In this document: piece by piece, positions 36,138 to 45,610 of the stretch | Layout of the letters: every line of letters begins with the position of its first letter | Numbering within the stretch: the stretch's first letter is position 1 | Source: K189A clade bacterium | GTDB taxonomy: Bacteria > Pseudomonadota > Gammaproteobacteria > Pseudomonadales > Azotimanducaceae | Assembly (NCBI GenBank): GCA_902565895.1 | Contig: CACFGV010000004.1 | Location: forward strand, 1 to 64,000 | Direction of reading: 5' to 3' | DNA length: 64,000 nt | The notes under the pieces: generated by a model | What the model was told of the DNA's origin: nothing | The model's input: only the letters and a program-made list of their open reading frames with translations | Databases searched by the model: none | Program-made: the position numbers and the translations under genes

Positions 36138-36566
36138 TTACGCGCTGCGCATCGCATAAAGCACCCTTCCGCGCGCGCACAAAACACCCTCATCGTTAGT
36201 CACACTGACTTCCACGCTACACAATTGGCGACCACGTTTGATGACAACAGCCTCAGCATCAATCCAAAATCCGTGAGCTTGGCGCAGGTAAGTCACCGCT
36301 AAATCCGCGGTGCCTGCAGGGACGGTCGTATCCGACAACTCACTGAACACAGCAACGATGGTCGCCATATCAATCATAGTGGCAATCACGCCACCGTTGA
36401 CGCTACCGCCAATGCCCGTAGGCGTTGACTCAGTTCGCTGCAAGCGCAGTCGCCCAAAGTCTTTTCGCTGTTCCGCCACTGTTAGACCGAGGTAACGATG
36501 AAATGGATTGCTGTTAAAGTCGTTAATAAAGTCCTGCGGGTTGGCCTTTGCGTCCGTTCGCAACAT
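36138..36566 (-). CDS. PaaI-type hotdog thioesterase
   Basis: 142 residues from ATG at 36566, which follows a strong GGAGGG site (the frame itself opens at 36674 inside the tRNA-Cys promoter). Hotdog-fold core: NPFHRYLGL, then GGSVNGGVIATMIDMATIVA and DLAVTYLRQA. Likely hydrolyses acyl-CoA thioesters; substrate unknown. Confidence 0.82.
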   Translation of the reverse strand: MLRTDAKANPQDFINDFNSNPFHRYLGLTVAEQRKDFGRLRLQRTESTPTGIGGSVNGGVIATMIDMATIVAVFSELSDTTVPAGTADLAVTYLRQAHGFWIDAEAVVIKRGRQLCSVEVSVTNDEGVLCARGRVLYAMRSA

Positions 36567-36658
36567 CGTCGAGCCCTCCAAATTTTTGTTAATGCAGCAG
36601 CGTTTCACGGCGATAAAGAAAACGCCATACGGCGATGGTATTCGAACTATGCCGTCGT

Positions 36659-36664
36659 TAGAAT
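36659..36664 (+). promoter_or_regulatory. Probable -10 box for tRNA-Cys
   Basis: TAGAAT followed by the GC-rich GCGCCC, 13 bases before the tRNA. A weak TGGTAT stands 17 bases upstream as the only -35 candidate. Confidence 0.35.
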
Positions 36665-36677
36665 GCGCCCTCACGAA

Positions 36678-36751
36678 GGCTGGGTGGCAGAGTGGCTATG
36701 CAGCGGACTGCAACTCCGTTAACGCCGGTTCGATTCCGGCCTCAGCCTCCA
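36678..36751 (+). tRNA. tRNA-Cys (GCA)
   Basis: Acceptor GGCTGGG pairs with CTCAGCC (one G-T), followed by T and CCA. D-arm GGCAGAGTGGCTATGC, anticodon loop CTGCAAC with anticodon GCA at 36710-36712, T-arm GCCGGTTCGATTCCGGC. It sits beside pgsA-uvrC, the usual neighbourhood in Gammaproteobacteria, but on the opposite strand. Confidence 0.96.
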
Positions 36752-36770
36752 TCTATTCCTGGAACTAAAT

Positions 36771-37343
36771 CTATTTGTCTTGAGCAGACTCCAACCCCTT
36801 CTTGAGCGTTGGCCATGCCGCTTGCAAATAGACACTCATTGACCACAACGTCATGAGAGCAGCCAAATACAACAGCGCGTAGGCCGCAAGCATAAACGGC
36901 GACTCCGAACTCGGCGGCACTGCCAACAAGACGGTGATCGCGATCATCTGCAAAGACGTTTTTATTTTGCCCAAATAGCTCACTGCTACAGTGACCGAGC
37001 TGTTCATTTCAGCCATCCATTCACGTAACGCACTGATCACGATTTCGCGGCCAACAATGACTAAACCTGGCAAGGTCAACCAAATACTCGCGTGCTCAGC
37101 TAAAAGTACGACTAAGGCGCTAACCACAATGAGTTTGTCAGCTACCGGGTCCAAGAATGCGCCAAATGGTGTGGTTTGGTTTAGGCGCCTGGCTAGGTAT
37201 CCGTCTAACCAGTCTGTAGCTGCAGCCAGTGCGAACAGTGTAGCTGCAACGATGTAGGTGGAGGCGCCCGGCGATAAATACACAATCACGAAGACTGGAA
37301 CCAATAATATGCGGGCAACAGTAATGATGTTTGGTAAGTTCAC
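36771..37343 (-). CDS. pgsA: CDP-diacylglycerol-glycerol-3-phosphate 3-phosphatidyltransferase
   Basis: 190 residues with the CDP-alcohol phosphotransferase signature DWLDGYLARRLNQTTPFGAF followed by LDPVADK (D-G-x2-A-R-x8-G-x3-D-x3-D). Several membrane helices follow. It makes phosphatidylglycerophosphate in the inner membrane. It follows uvrC by 12 bases on the same strand. Confidence 0.95.
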   Translation of the reverse strand: MNLPNIITVARILLVPVFVIVYLSPGASTYIVAATLFALAAATDWLDGYLARRLNQTTPFGAFLDPVADKLIVVSALVVLLAEHASIWLTLPGLVIVGREIVISALREWMAEMNSSVTVAVSYLGKIKTSLQMIAITVLLAVPPSSESPFMLAAYALLYLAALMTLWSMSVYLQAAWPTLKKGLESAQDK

Positions 37344-37355
37344 CGTCTCGCTGTC

Positions 37356-39167
37356 TCAGTGGAAGTGCTTATAGATGTCTGCTGCGATTGCTTTACTGAT
37401 CCCCTGGACCTTACTCAACTCTTCAATGCTCGCACCTTTAATCGCGCTAATACTGCCAAAGTGCAGTAGCAATTGCCGACGTTTTTTTGCACCGACACCC
37501 GCTATGCCCTCAAGCAGTGACTGGTTTCTCGCTTTGGCACGCCGTTGTCGGTGCCCAGTGATCGCGAAGCGATGCGCCTCGTCTCGAATGTGTTGCAACA
37601 GATGCGCCGCAGGAGAATGCCCATCAATGTGCACCGCTACCGACCCTAAAAAGAAACGCTCTAAGCCGGCTTTTCGGTCAGGACCTTTGGCAATTCCCAA
37701 AACACCTACTTCATGATCCAGTTGCAAAGCACCCAATACCTGCAACGCCCGGTTCACTTGCCCTAAGCCGCCGTCAATGACCAGCAAATCAGGTAACTGC
37801 CCTTCTCCATCCTTTAACCTCTTATATCTGCGGGTCAGCGCTTGCTCCATGGCCGCATAATCGTCCCCACCCACAATATCCGTCACATTGAAACGGCGAT
37901 AATCTGAACTGAGCGGGCCGCTTTCATCAAAAACCACACACGAGGCCACCGTGGCCTCTCCCATAGTATGGCTGATATCAAAGCACTCGAGTCGCCTCGG
38001 CGGTGATGCTAGGGACAGAGCGCTCTGCAGATCCGCAAAGCGCGTATTCATTTGACTGCGCGCAGCACCGCGAGCCTGTAAGTTCACCGCAGCGTTATCC
38101 GCTGCCAAACCCACCCAACGCGCTCGCTGGCCACGAAATGCCTTTGATAGATGAATTTTCCGGTCTGCACGTTCCTCTAGAGCACGTTGCAAAACCCCAA
38201 AGTCGTCGTTGTAGTCGGATACCAGCACGGTGTTTGGCGGATCGAAATGGTCTCCCGTCAGGTAGTATTGAGACAGAAAAGCGTGCAAAAGGGCCGCACG
38301 ATCGATGGCGAGTTCATTGCTGACGTAATGGCTCTTTTGGCCCAAAACCTGACCATTGCGAACAAAAAGTGCCTGCACACAACAACGACCCGAGTCTTCT
38401 GCAAGTGCAAAAACATCGACATCACCCTTAGCGCCGTGCACGTATTGACGCTCTTGGATTCGCCGCAAATGGCTGATCTGGTCCCGATAACGTGCGGCTT
38501 TCTCGAACTCAAGCGCCTCCGCCGCTTTCTCCATCTTATCTTGGAACACCTTAAGAACATTAGCGCTCTTGCCTTGCAAAAACAGCGTCGCAAGTTGCAC
38601 ATCCTGTTGATATTCATCCGCAGTAATGTGCCCGACACATGGAGCACTGCATCGCTGAATTTGGTATTGCAAACAGGGGCGCGAACGATTGCGGAAGAAA
38701 TTGTCATCACACTGCCTCACAAGAAACAACTTCTGCAATAGATTTAAGCTGTCACGAACCGAGGCTGCCGAGGGGTACGGTCCAAAGTATTCTCCGGTCT
38801 TGCCCTTACTGCCCCGGTGGAACCGCAACTGGGGAAACTCTGGATGACCTGTAATGTGTACAAACGGATACGACTTATCATCGCGCAATGAGATATTGTA
38901 CGGCGGCCGCTGTGCTTTGATTAGATTTTGTTCCAGCAGCAGTGCTTCCATTTCGCTGGCGGTAACGGTGATTTCGATGTCGGCGATCTTTGCGACCATA
39001 GCCATTGTTTTGGTCTGGAGGCCTTTAGCTCTAAAGTAACTCGTTACTCGGCTACGTAGATTCTTCGCCTTACCGACATATAGCGTCTGCCCTTTACTAT
39101 CGAACATGCGGTACACACCCGACTTTGTGGTTAGGCTTTTTAGAAAATTTTCAGAGTCGAAGGCCAT
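37356..39167 (-). CDS. uvrC: Excinuclease ABC subunit C
   Basis: 603 residues. Layout: N-terminal GIY-YIG nuclease (KSGVYRMFDSKGQTLYVGKA), UvrB-interacting domain (KMEKAAEALEFEKAARYRDQ), RNase H-like endonuclease domain (ECFDISHTMGEATVASCVVF; LLVIDGGLGQVNRAL) and C-terminal helix-hairpin-helix (SLLEGIAGVGAKKRRQLLLHFGS). It cuts both sides of DNA lesions in nucleotide excision repair. The start is clear. gacA normally precedes it; here that gene is broken. Confidence 0.96.
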   Translation of the reverse strand: MAFDSENFLKSLTTKSGVYRMFDSKGQTLYVGKAKNLRSRVTSYFRAKGLQTKTMAMVAKIADIEITVTASEMEALLLEQNLIKAQRPPYNISLRDDKSYPFVHITGHPEFPQLRFHRGSKGKTGEYFGPYPSAASVRDSLNLLQKLFLVRQCDDNFFRNRSRPCLQYQIQRCSAPCVGHITADEYQQDVQLATLFLQGKSANVLKVFQDKMEKAAEALEFEKAARYRDQISHLRRIQERQYVHGAKGDVDVFALAEDSGRCCVQALFVRNGQVLGQKSHYVSNELAIDRAALLHAFLSQYYLTGDHFDPPNTVLVSDYNDDFGVLQRALEERADRKIHLSKAFRGQRARWVGLAADNAAVNLQARGAARSQMNTRFADLQSALSLASPPRRLECFDISHTMGEATVASCVVFDESGPLSSDYRRFNVTDIVGGDDYAAMEQALTRRYKRLKDGEGQLPDLLVIDGGLGQVNRALQVLGALQLDHEVGVLGIAKGPDRKAGLERFFLGSVAVHIDGHSPAAHLLQHIRDEAHRFAITGHRQRRAKARNQSLLEGIAGVGAKKRRQLLLHFGSISAIKGASIEELSKVQGISKAIAADIYKHFH

Positions 39168-39377
39168 GCTGCAAGAGTATACAGAGCGAACGTCAAGGTT
39201 ATCTCAACTGAGCAGGACTTTCCTTGCATGTCCCCCAAAAGAGGTTATGCACCCAGTCCATTAACCTACATTGCATCCTCACGAGTAATTTAAGGACTCA
39301 GGAACAGGATTGACATCGTTGTTAAATTGCATACGCCTCCCAACCGAGCCATCAATTTGGGCGCATTATTTGAACAT

Positions 39378-40108
39378 TCAGTTCGAGTCGTCTTTCGAGA
39401 AAAAGGCGCCGTCTTCCGCGACCACACTGGGGACTTCACCATCCTCCACCGCGCCTGCAGCGTCAGGACTCAAACGACGTGTGGGGATGCCGTTTTTAAT
39501 GGCAAACAGGCCATTTCCACATTACCGCTGACATCAAGTTTGTCGAATATCCGATACCTGTAACTGTTTACGGTTTTCGGCGACAAGTGCAGCGCTTTAG
39601 CAATTTGATTAACCCGCAAGCAATCCAAAAGCATAACCATGACTTGGAATTCACGCCGCGTAAGCCTGCTGATGCGGCTTTGCTCGTTATATCCGAGCGA
39701 TGCATTCAGTAACCGCTGGGCAATGAACTCGGAAACATAGCGCTGGCCCGCGAAGACTTTACGTATTGCATGGCTCAACTCATCAGTAGACACACTTTTC
39801 GTGAGGAAAGCATAAGCGCCTGCTTGCAGCATTTGCGTAGGCATCACGGCTTTCGAGACATTACCCAAAATGATAACCCGTGATTTTAGGTGCGCAGATT
39901 CAATACGTTGTAGCACCTCTAGTCCGCCAAAACCCGGTATCAACATGTCCATTACCAGAACATTTGGTTCATGTTCTTTAAGTTTTTAGACAGCTTCTTC
40001 CCCAGTGGCGCACGTTCCAACCACTTTACAGTCGGGTAGCCCCGTCACCAGCTTCGCCAAACCCTCACGTACTAGTCTTTGTCCCTCAGCAATCAGTACT
40101 CTTTTCAT
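39378..40108 (-). pseudogene. gacA: gacA/uvrY response-regulator pseudogene (nonsense codon plus frameshift)
   Basis: From ATG at 40108 the frame reads MKRVLIAEGQRLVREGLAKL to TGEEAV, then a TAA at 39986-39988, then KLKEHEPNVLVMDMLIPGFG and a normal receiver. The LuxR-type HTH follows: LTRREFQVMVMLLDCLRVNQ, IAKALHLSPKTVNSYRYRIF. Near 39510 a one-base deletion shifts VEMALFAIKNGIPTRRLSP out of frame; without it the frame runs to a stop at 39378. The expected acidic pair of the receiver is also changed (AEG instead of DDH), while the phospho-acceptor Asp and the Lys (FLTKS) remain. Position next to uvrC-pgsA supports GacA. An internal ATG at 39952 could only give a truncated protein. Confidence 0.88.
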
Positions 40109-40233
40109 GTCCTTCCCTTGTTGTATTAACAAGACAAACGGTAGGCCTAATTTTCGCCTAGAACAACCCGTTAGGACAAAGTCTTACCGAAATTTCAGAA
40201 CTTTCTTACAGAAATGTCGACTAGTTCCGTTTT

Positions 40234-41418
40234 TTAGACCGAAAAAGCCTGAATACCAGTTTGCGCCCTACCCAATATCAAGGCGTGGACGTCATGAGTT
40301 CCCTCGTAGGTGTTCACCGTTTCCATGTTCATTAAATGGCGCATCACCGGATATTCGTCAGAAATTCCATTTCCGCCGTGCATATCTCGTGCGACTCGGG
40401 CGATATCTAACGCCTTGCCGCAGTTGTTGCGTTTCATCAACGAAATGTTTTCTATCGGCAGGGTCCCCTCATCAAACATCCTGCCCATACGAATACAGCC
40501 CTGCAGACCCAAAGAGATTTCTGTTTGCATATCCGCAAGCTTCTTCTGCACCAACTGATTTGCCGCAAGTGGGCGCCCAAATTGCAACCGATCAAGCGTA
40601 TAGGTTCGTGCCGCATGCCAGCAGGCTTCTGCTGCACCCATAGCGCCCCAGGCAATGCCATACCGAGCTCGATTGAGACAACCGAAGGGGCCAGCCAAGC
40701 CTCGCACATTGGGCAACAGATTTTCGGTCGGCACAAACACATCCTCGAGGACAATCTGTCCAGTCACCGAGGCTCGAAGGCTCAGCTTCCCTTCGATTTT
40801 AGGTGTGCTGAACCCAGCAAACGAGCGTTCCACGATGAAGCCCCGAATGTCTCCCTCGAGTTTGGCCCAAACAACGGCTAGATCAGCAATTGGCGAATTG
40901 GTGATCCACATTTTTGCGCCGTTAAGGACAAATCCACCGTCTACAGGCTTCGCATTGGTCACCATACTGCTCGGGTCAGAACCATGGTCGGGCTCGGTAA
41001 GGCCGAAACAGCCGACCCACTCTCCAGTGGCCAGTTTTGGCAAATAGCGTTCTCGCTGGGCTTCATCTCCAAAAGCGTTAATAGGGTGCATGACCAGTGA
41101 GGACTGCACGCTCATAGCAGATCGGTACCCTGAGTCAACTCGTTCAACTTCACGAGCCATAAGGCCATAGGCGACATAGTTGGTATTAGCACAGCCATAC
41201 TTCTCAGGCAGCGTAGCGCCCAGCATGCCTAATGCTCCAAACTCATTCATGATCTCGCGATCAAAGGTTTCCTCTCGAAACGCCCTTTGCACTCGCGGCA
41301 GCAACTTGTCCTGGGCATAGTCTCGGGCACTGTCGAGAATCAAGCGTTCCTCTTCCGATAACTGCGCGCGCAATAAGAATGGGTCTTCCCAGGAAAAAGG
41401 CGCCTTGTCATTGCTCAT
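40234..41418 (-). CDS. gcdH: Glutaryl-CoA dehydrogenase
   Basis: 394 residues from ATG at 41418 ([16 protein letters not shown]). Acyl-CoA dehydrogenase fold: [31 protein letters not shown] and the catalytic Glu in [17 protein letters not shown], a C-terminus typical of Gcd[19 protein letters not shown] is also a GcdH block. It oxidatively decarboxylates glutaryl-CoA to crotonyl-CoA in lysine/tryptophan and aromatic breakdown. Divergent from the other acyl-CoA dehydrogenase gene (gap 130 bases). The usual LysR regulator and CoA transferase are not adjacent. Confidence 0.92.
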   Translation of the reverse strand: MSNDKAPFSWEDPFLLRAQLSEEERLILDSARDYAQDKLLPRVQRAFREETFDREIMNEFGALGMLGATLPEKYGCANTNYVAYGLMAREVERVDSGYRSAMSVQSSLVMHPINAFGDEAQRERYLPKLATGEWVGCFGLTEPDHGSDPSSMVTNAKPVDGGFVLNGAKMWITNSPIADLAVVWAKLEGDIRGFIVERSFAGFSTPKIEGKLSLRASVTGQIVLEDVFVPTENLLPNVRGLAGPFGCLNRARYGIAWGAMGAAEACWHAARTYTLDRLQFGRPLAANQLVQKKLADMQTEISLGLQGCIRMGRMFDEGTLPIENISLMKRNNCGKALDIARVARDMHGGNGISDEYPVMRHLMNMETVNTYEGTHDVHALILGRAQTGIQAFSV

Positions 41419-41547
41419 AGCTACATCTCTGTTATCAAAGCGCGACAGGCTAAATGAGCCCGGGTCTAACTGCAATGCAAGAACAAACTAGGGCTAGTTG
41501 GGTCGCGCTTACGTATAATACTTAACATTGTTTTTTGGACAGACAGC

Positions 41548-42738
41548 ATGACCGTAGCAGCAGCCTTGAACACTGTGCACTCCCTAGATGAGGACACGCT
41601 AAACCAACTCATTTTCACTGTTCGAAAATTCGTAGACGAGCGCTTAATCCCTCTTGAGGCCAAAGTTTCGGAAGAGGACAAGATTCCCACCGAAGTCATA
41701 CAAGAAATGCGCGAGCTTGGACTATTTGGCCTGACCATCCCACAACAATACGGTGGTATAGGTCTTAACACCTATGAGGAGTGTAAGGTCGTAATGGAAC
41801 TGGGCCGCACATCACCAGCTTTTCGTTCGATCTTTGGCACCAACAACGGCATCGGGTCCCAAGGCATTGTTATGGATGGCACAGAGGAGCAGCGAGCCTA
41901 CTACCTACCTAAGCTTGCAAGCGGCGAAATTATCGGCTCCTTCGCTCTCACCGAACCAAATGCCGGCTCAGATGCCGGTGCGCTACAAACCAAGGCAGTT
42001 AAAAGCGGCGATGACTACATTATAAGTGGCACAAAACGATACATAACCAACGCCCCGCACGCTCAGTTATTCACCGTTTTTGCGCGCACCGATCCCAATC
42101 AATCCGGCGCAAAAGGTGTTAGCGCGTTTTTGGTGGACGCTGATACTCCTGGCATCACCCTCAGCCAGCCATACCGCAAAATGGGCCAACAAGGTGCTCA
42201 CGTATGCGACGTCATTTTCGAAGATTGCCGCGTGCCCGCCTCACAGATGGTGGGTGGTGTAAACAACTTGCACAAAGGGTTTCAAACCGCGATGAAGACG
42301 TTGGATAGAGGACGCATTCACATCAGCGCACTTTCAGTAGGTTGTGCAAATCGGCTGATTGATCTGTGTTTGAGCTACGGGCAAGAGCGCAGTCAGTTCG
42401 GCCAACCCATCGGCGAGTTTCAACTGCTGCAAGGCATGATTGCGGACAGTAAGGCGGAAAGTTATGCCGCAGAATGCATGATCTTTGACACCGCAAAGCG
42501 CCGCGACAACGGCGAAAATGTGAATACCTTGGCTTCGTGCTGCAAGTTGTTTGCGACTGAAATGGTCGGCCGCGTCGCTGATCGGGCCGTTCAGTATCAC
42601 GGTGGTGCGGGTTATATCGAAGAGTACGCTGTGGCACGCTTTTATCGCGACGTGCGGTTGTTTCGAATCTACGAAGGCACCAGCCAAATTCAACAGGGGA
42701 TTATCGCGCGCAACCTAATGAGGGCGGCAAAAACTTAA
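41548..42738 (+). CDS. Acyl-CoA dehydrogenase
   Basis: 396 residues. ELGLFGLTIPQQYGGIGLNT, FALTEPNAGSDAGALQTKAV, QYHGGAGYIEEYAVARFYRD and the catalytic Glu in FRIYEGTSQIQQGIIARNLM are all standard. Similar to medium/short-chain type enzymes; chain length unknown. It starts 130 bases from gcdH on the opposite strand, so a shared regulatory region is likely. Confidence 0.9.
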   Translation: MTVAAALNTVHSLDEDTLNQLIFTVRKFVDERLIPLEAKVSEEDKIPTEVIQEMRELGLFGLTIPQQYGGIGLNTYEECKVVMELGRTSPAFRSIFGTNNGIGSQGIVMDGTEEQRAYYLPKLASGEIIGSFALTEPNAGSDAGALQTKAVKSGDDYIISGTKRYITNAPHAQLFTVFARTDPNQSGAKGVSAFLVDADTPGITLSQPYRKMGQQGAHVCDVIFEDCRVPASQMVGGVNNLHKGFQTAMKTLDRGRIHISALSVGCANRLIDLCLSYGQERSQFGQPIGEFQLLQGMIADSKAESYAAECMIFDTAKRRDNGENVNTLASCCKLFATEMVGRVADRAVQYHGGAGYIEEYAVARFYRDVRLFRIYEGTSQIQQGIIARNLMRAAKT

Positions 42739-42760
42739 TATTTCTTTTCTAGTAATGCCT

Positions 42761-42779
42761 CAGATAATTGATTTATCTG
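42761..42779 (+). terminator. AT-rich hairpin terminator between convergent genes
   Basis: CAGATAA / TTATCTG stem (7 bp, 5-base loop TTGAT) followed by TATTTATTTATTTC. It begins 22 bases after the acyl-CoA dehydrogenase stop and overlaps the end of pyrF. Confidence 0.45.
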
Positions 42780-43585
42780 TATTTATTTATTTCTTCCATT
42801 GTGCTGCGAGCCGCTGCCGCAGCCGCTTCACCAAAACCCACCCCTGAATCGGCAAAGAGGATTGCTCGCGAACTCGAGATCACGAGGCCCTCGCCTTGAG
42901 CGTCTTGACCGTGATGCAGTACCTCTTGAACGCTCCCACCCTGAGCACCTACACCTGGCACCAATAGCGGCATAGCGCCTACAACCTCCCGCACACGCGC
43001 CAGTTCCTCTGGATAGGTTGCGCCGGTCACCAACATGCACTGCCCATGGCTGTCCCATTCATTTACTTGCTTAGCGATCTTCAAATAGATCGGAGTAGTT
43101 TGATCCCCACTGTTCTGCAACCAGTCACTGCCGGGATTACTTGTGCGACACAAGACGATAATCCCGCGCTCTGAGTATTCGAAATAAGGTTCTAAGCTGT
43201 CTTTCCCTAAATAGGGGCTCACTGTGACGGCGTCCGCGTTATAGCGTTCAAACGCCTCTTTTGCATAGAGCTTGGCGGTGCTGCCTACATCCCCCCGTTT
43301 GGCGTCCAGAATGACCTGTAAATCTGGGTAATGCTCTTTTACGTAAGCTATGAGGAGCGCTAATTCATCCTCGCGAGCCGCAGCAGCAAAGTGCGCCGCT
43401 TGGGGTTTAAACGCGCAGACATACGCAGCGGTTGCATCTACTATCGCCTTGCCGAATTCGAAATACGGTTTGTCGCATTCAAATAAGTGTTTCGGCAAGC
43501 GTTTATGATCAGGGTCGATACCCACACAGAGTAAAGAATCATTCTTGCGCCAACTGGACGCGAGCTTCTGATGAAAGGTCGGCAT
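42773..43585 (-). CDS. pyrF: Orotidine-5'-phosphate decarboxylase (type 2)
   Basis: 270 residues, the long type-2 form. LLCVGIDPDHKRLPKHLFEC, FKPQAAHFAA, catalytic Lys-Asp pair in VILDAKRGDVGSTAKLYAKE, and LVPGVGAQGG. It makes UMP from OMP. It starts 3 bases after ribE and is probably cotranscribed with it. Confidence 0.95.
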   Translation of the reverse strand: MPTFHQKLASSWRKNDSLLCVGIDPDHKRLPKHLFECDKPYFEFGKAIVDATAAYVCAFKPQAAHFAAAAREDELALLIAYVKEHYPDLQVILDAKRGDVGSTAKLYAKEAFERYNADAVTVSPYLGKDSLEPYFEYSERGIIVLCRTSNPGSDWLQNSGDQTTPIYLKIAKQVNEWDSHGQCMLVTGATYPEELARVREVVGAMPLLVPGVGAQGGSVQEVLHHGQDAQGEGLVISSSRAILFADSGVGFGEAAAAAARSTMEEINKYR

Positions 43586-43588
43586 CCC

Positions 43589-44221
43589 TTAGCGGCCGGC
43601 GTTGAGCGGATGCTCTCGCTCGGCCAAAACGCGTTCGACTGTGTCAACAATGGCTTGGGTTTGGCTGTCAACCTCGACGTTAACCAGGCCACCGACTTGG
43701 ATCGATCCAAGTGTCGTGCGATCAATTGTTTCTGGTATGAGGCTGACACTGAACGTACTGGCTTCGCGGTCAACACCGGATACGGTCAAACTCGCACCGT
43801 CTAAAGCCACGTAACCTTTATGGAAGATGTAATTTTGCCACCTTGGAGCAATAGCAAAGGTCAACTCTCGGTCGTTGCCCTCTTTACGCAGCCTGGCTAA
43901 TTCAGCGGTCGTAGAGACATGTCCAGAAACCACATGCCCACCTACTTCATCGCCTACCTTAAACGAACGCTCCACATTTACTGGCGTTACGACCTTGAGG
44001 TGTTTCAAGTTAGTGGTAACAAGGGTTTCTTTGATGATATCGAAGTGTGTCTGCCCGCTTTCGTGGGCGGTTACGGTTAAGCATGTACCATTCACCGCAA
44101 CCGAAGCGCCAAGTTGCAACCCCTCGCCTAACTCACCGAGTTCGAGAGTGAGTCGGCTTAAATCGTCGCCATGGTCAATGGCCCTGACGCTGACCAAAGC
44201 CTGCACAATTCCAGTGAACAT
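43589..44221 (-). CDS. ribE: Riboflavin synthase alpha chain
   Basis: 210 residues made of two similar lumazine-binding halves: MFTGIVQALVSVRAIDHGDD with LGASVAVNGTCLTVT, then VGGHVVSGHVSTTAELARLR with VALDGASLTVSG. It joins two lumazine molecules to give riboflavin. Located 30 bases after the TPR gene and 3 before pyrF on the minus strand. The other rib genes are not here. Confidence 0.95.
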   Translation of the reverse strand: MFTGIVQALVSVRAIDHGDDLSRLTLELGELGEGLQLGASVAVNGTCLTVTAHESGQTHFDIIKETLVTTNLKHLKVVTPVNVERSFKVGDEVGGHVVSGHVSTTAELARLRKEGNDRELTFAIAPRWQNYIFHKGYVALDGASLTVSGVDREASTFSVSLIPETIDRTTLGSIQVGGLVNVEVDSQTQAIVDTVERVLAEREHPLNAGR

Positions 44222-44251
44222 GACTTTTAAAAGTACCCTTGAGAGCCTAGG

Positions 44252-45598
44252 TTATTCTCCGGACGCTGCTGCAAGCTGGGCTTGTCTTTTACTTTCGCGA
44301 TCGATGAAAGTGATCCACTGTCCACAGATTCGCTGGTTGGCGGTGTCTTTGTCCTGCCGGGCGACACGTCGACATGAGACAAATGCAGTTCTTGCGGGTG
44401 TTAGCTTGTTCTGATTAAACAGACACATTCCCTTGACGATATAGACGCTTTGGTCCTTCCTTAAACCACCCTTATCGAGTGCACCGGTCGCAGAATCCAC
44501 GCATTTGTCGTATTGGTCAGATTCTAGATAAAGGTACGAAAGTCGCTCATAAATTTTACCGTCATCGGCTAAACCTGCTGCTTCTTCAAAGACGGGGATA
44601 GCCTTATCCACTTCTTGGGCTAATTGCCAGGCCTGACCCAAGGACTGTAAGTTCTTGGCGTCTCGCTCTACAGCTTTGCGATTGAGTCCATCCTCCAGGA
44701 CTTTAGCTGCTCTGTACGGAACTTCCTCTTGCATCAGCAAACCAGCGAGATTGGTGAAATCGGTTTGCTTTTCTAAAAAATCGGCAGTGTAGGCCGCTTC
44801 CAACGTATAGAGCTGCTCTTTTTCAAAGCCTTCCTGACCATATACACCTGCAAGCCTGATCCAATGCTCTCGCTTAGGAAATTCTTCAACCAAAATTTTC
44901 AGAACCCGAATGACGTTAGTCCAATCTTCTTTCTCAAAATAAAGAAAGGTAAGCAGGCTCCAGTTCTGCTCGGTAATCGTGGTGTTTCGCTCCTGGGCGA
45001 TTTGCACCCCAAGTTCCATTTGCTCGACCGCTTTGTCGTAGTCCTTCATTTGGTAATAAACAGTCGCAAGGAAAAAGCGTGGTGCCGATGAAGGATTCGT
45101 GGCCTTGGTGATCCAGACTTCCATGTAGTACAGCGCATCATCGTAGTTCTCTTGCACATAACTGAGCTGCGCAAGGGTGTAGAGCGTTGTAACTTCTAGT
45201 CCTTCTGGAATTTTTTCGCCCTGGTTTACGACGATCTTGTATTCGCGTATCGCTCCGTTGTAATCATCTTTGAGGTAATAGATATAGCCCAGCATATTGT
45301 GCAGGTTGGCTATTTCGTTCTCGTTGTAGCGTCGAGACCGATCCAAAGCGCCCTGAATAATTTCTTGGGCTAGGTTATAATCCTTAGCGTCAATGGCTTC
45401 CTGCCCTTCCCCAAGCTTTTTGTAAACCGATTCGCTCAAAGAAGGCACACGGCGGGTTTTTTGTTTCTTTTCAGACTTTTCCTCTGCCGCATAAACGGGC
45501 GAAAGTCCGAATTGACCCTCCTCGTTGATAGGAGCTACTAGCGCAAACATCAATACAAGTAGAACCAGAGCACTGGATTTCACTGCACAATTCTTCAC
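44252..45598 (-). CDS. Periplasmic TPR protein of the TonB operon
   Basis: 448 residues: a signal peptide (MKNCAVKSSALVLLVLMFAL), a charged linker (AAEEKSEKKQKTRR), then about eight TPR-like helical pairs (NLHNMLGYIYYLKDDYNGAI, TLYTLAQLSYVQENYDDALY, and so on) to the C-terminus. TPR proteins regularly close TtpC-ExbB-ExbD-TonB operons of marine Gammaproteobacteria and probably scaffold the energised complex; no enzymatic role. Gap to tonB is 12 bases. Confidence 0.85.
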   Translation of the reverse strand: MKNCAVKSSALVLLVLMFALVAPINEEGQFGLSPVYAAEEKSEKKQKTRRVPSLSESVYKKLGEGQEAIDAKDYNLAQEIIQGALDRSRRYNENEIANLHNMLGYIYYLKDDYNGAIREYKIVVNQGEKIPEGLEVTTLYTLAQLSYVQENYDDALYYMEVWITKATNPSSAPRFFLATVYYQMKDYDKAVEQMELGVQIAQERNTTITEQNWSLLTFLYFEKEDWTNVIRVLKILVEEFPKREHWIRLAGVYGQEGFEKEQLYTLEAAYTADFLEKQTDFTNLAGLLMQEEVPYRAAKVLEDGLNRKAVERDAKNLQSLGQAWQLAQEVDKAIPVFEEAAGLADDGKIYERLSYLYLESDQYDKCVDSATGALDKGGLRKDQSVYIVKGMCLFNQNKLTPARTAFVSCRRVARQDKDTANQRICGQWITFIDRESKRQAQLAAASGE

Positions 45599-45610
45599 TG
45601 CTTCTCCTCG

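Noticed and set aside
38187-38741. 184-residue plus-strand frame inside uvrC
   Set aside because: UvrC is intact and conserved over this stretch; the frame is antisense only.
40005-40643. 212-residue plus-strand frame opposite gacA/gcdH
   Set aside because: It spans the gacA start, the intergenic region and the gcdH end on the other strand; low-complexity Ser/Arg/Pro composition marks it as antisense noise.
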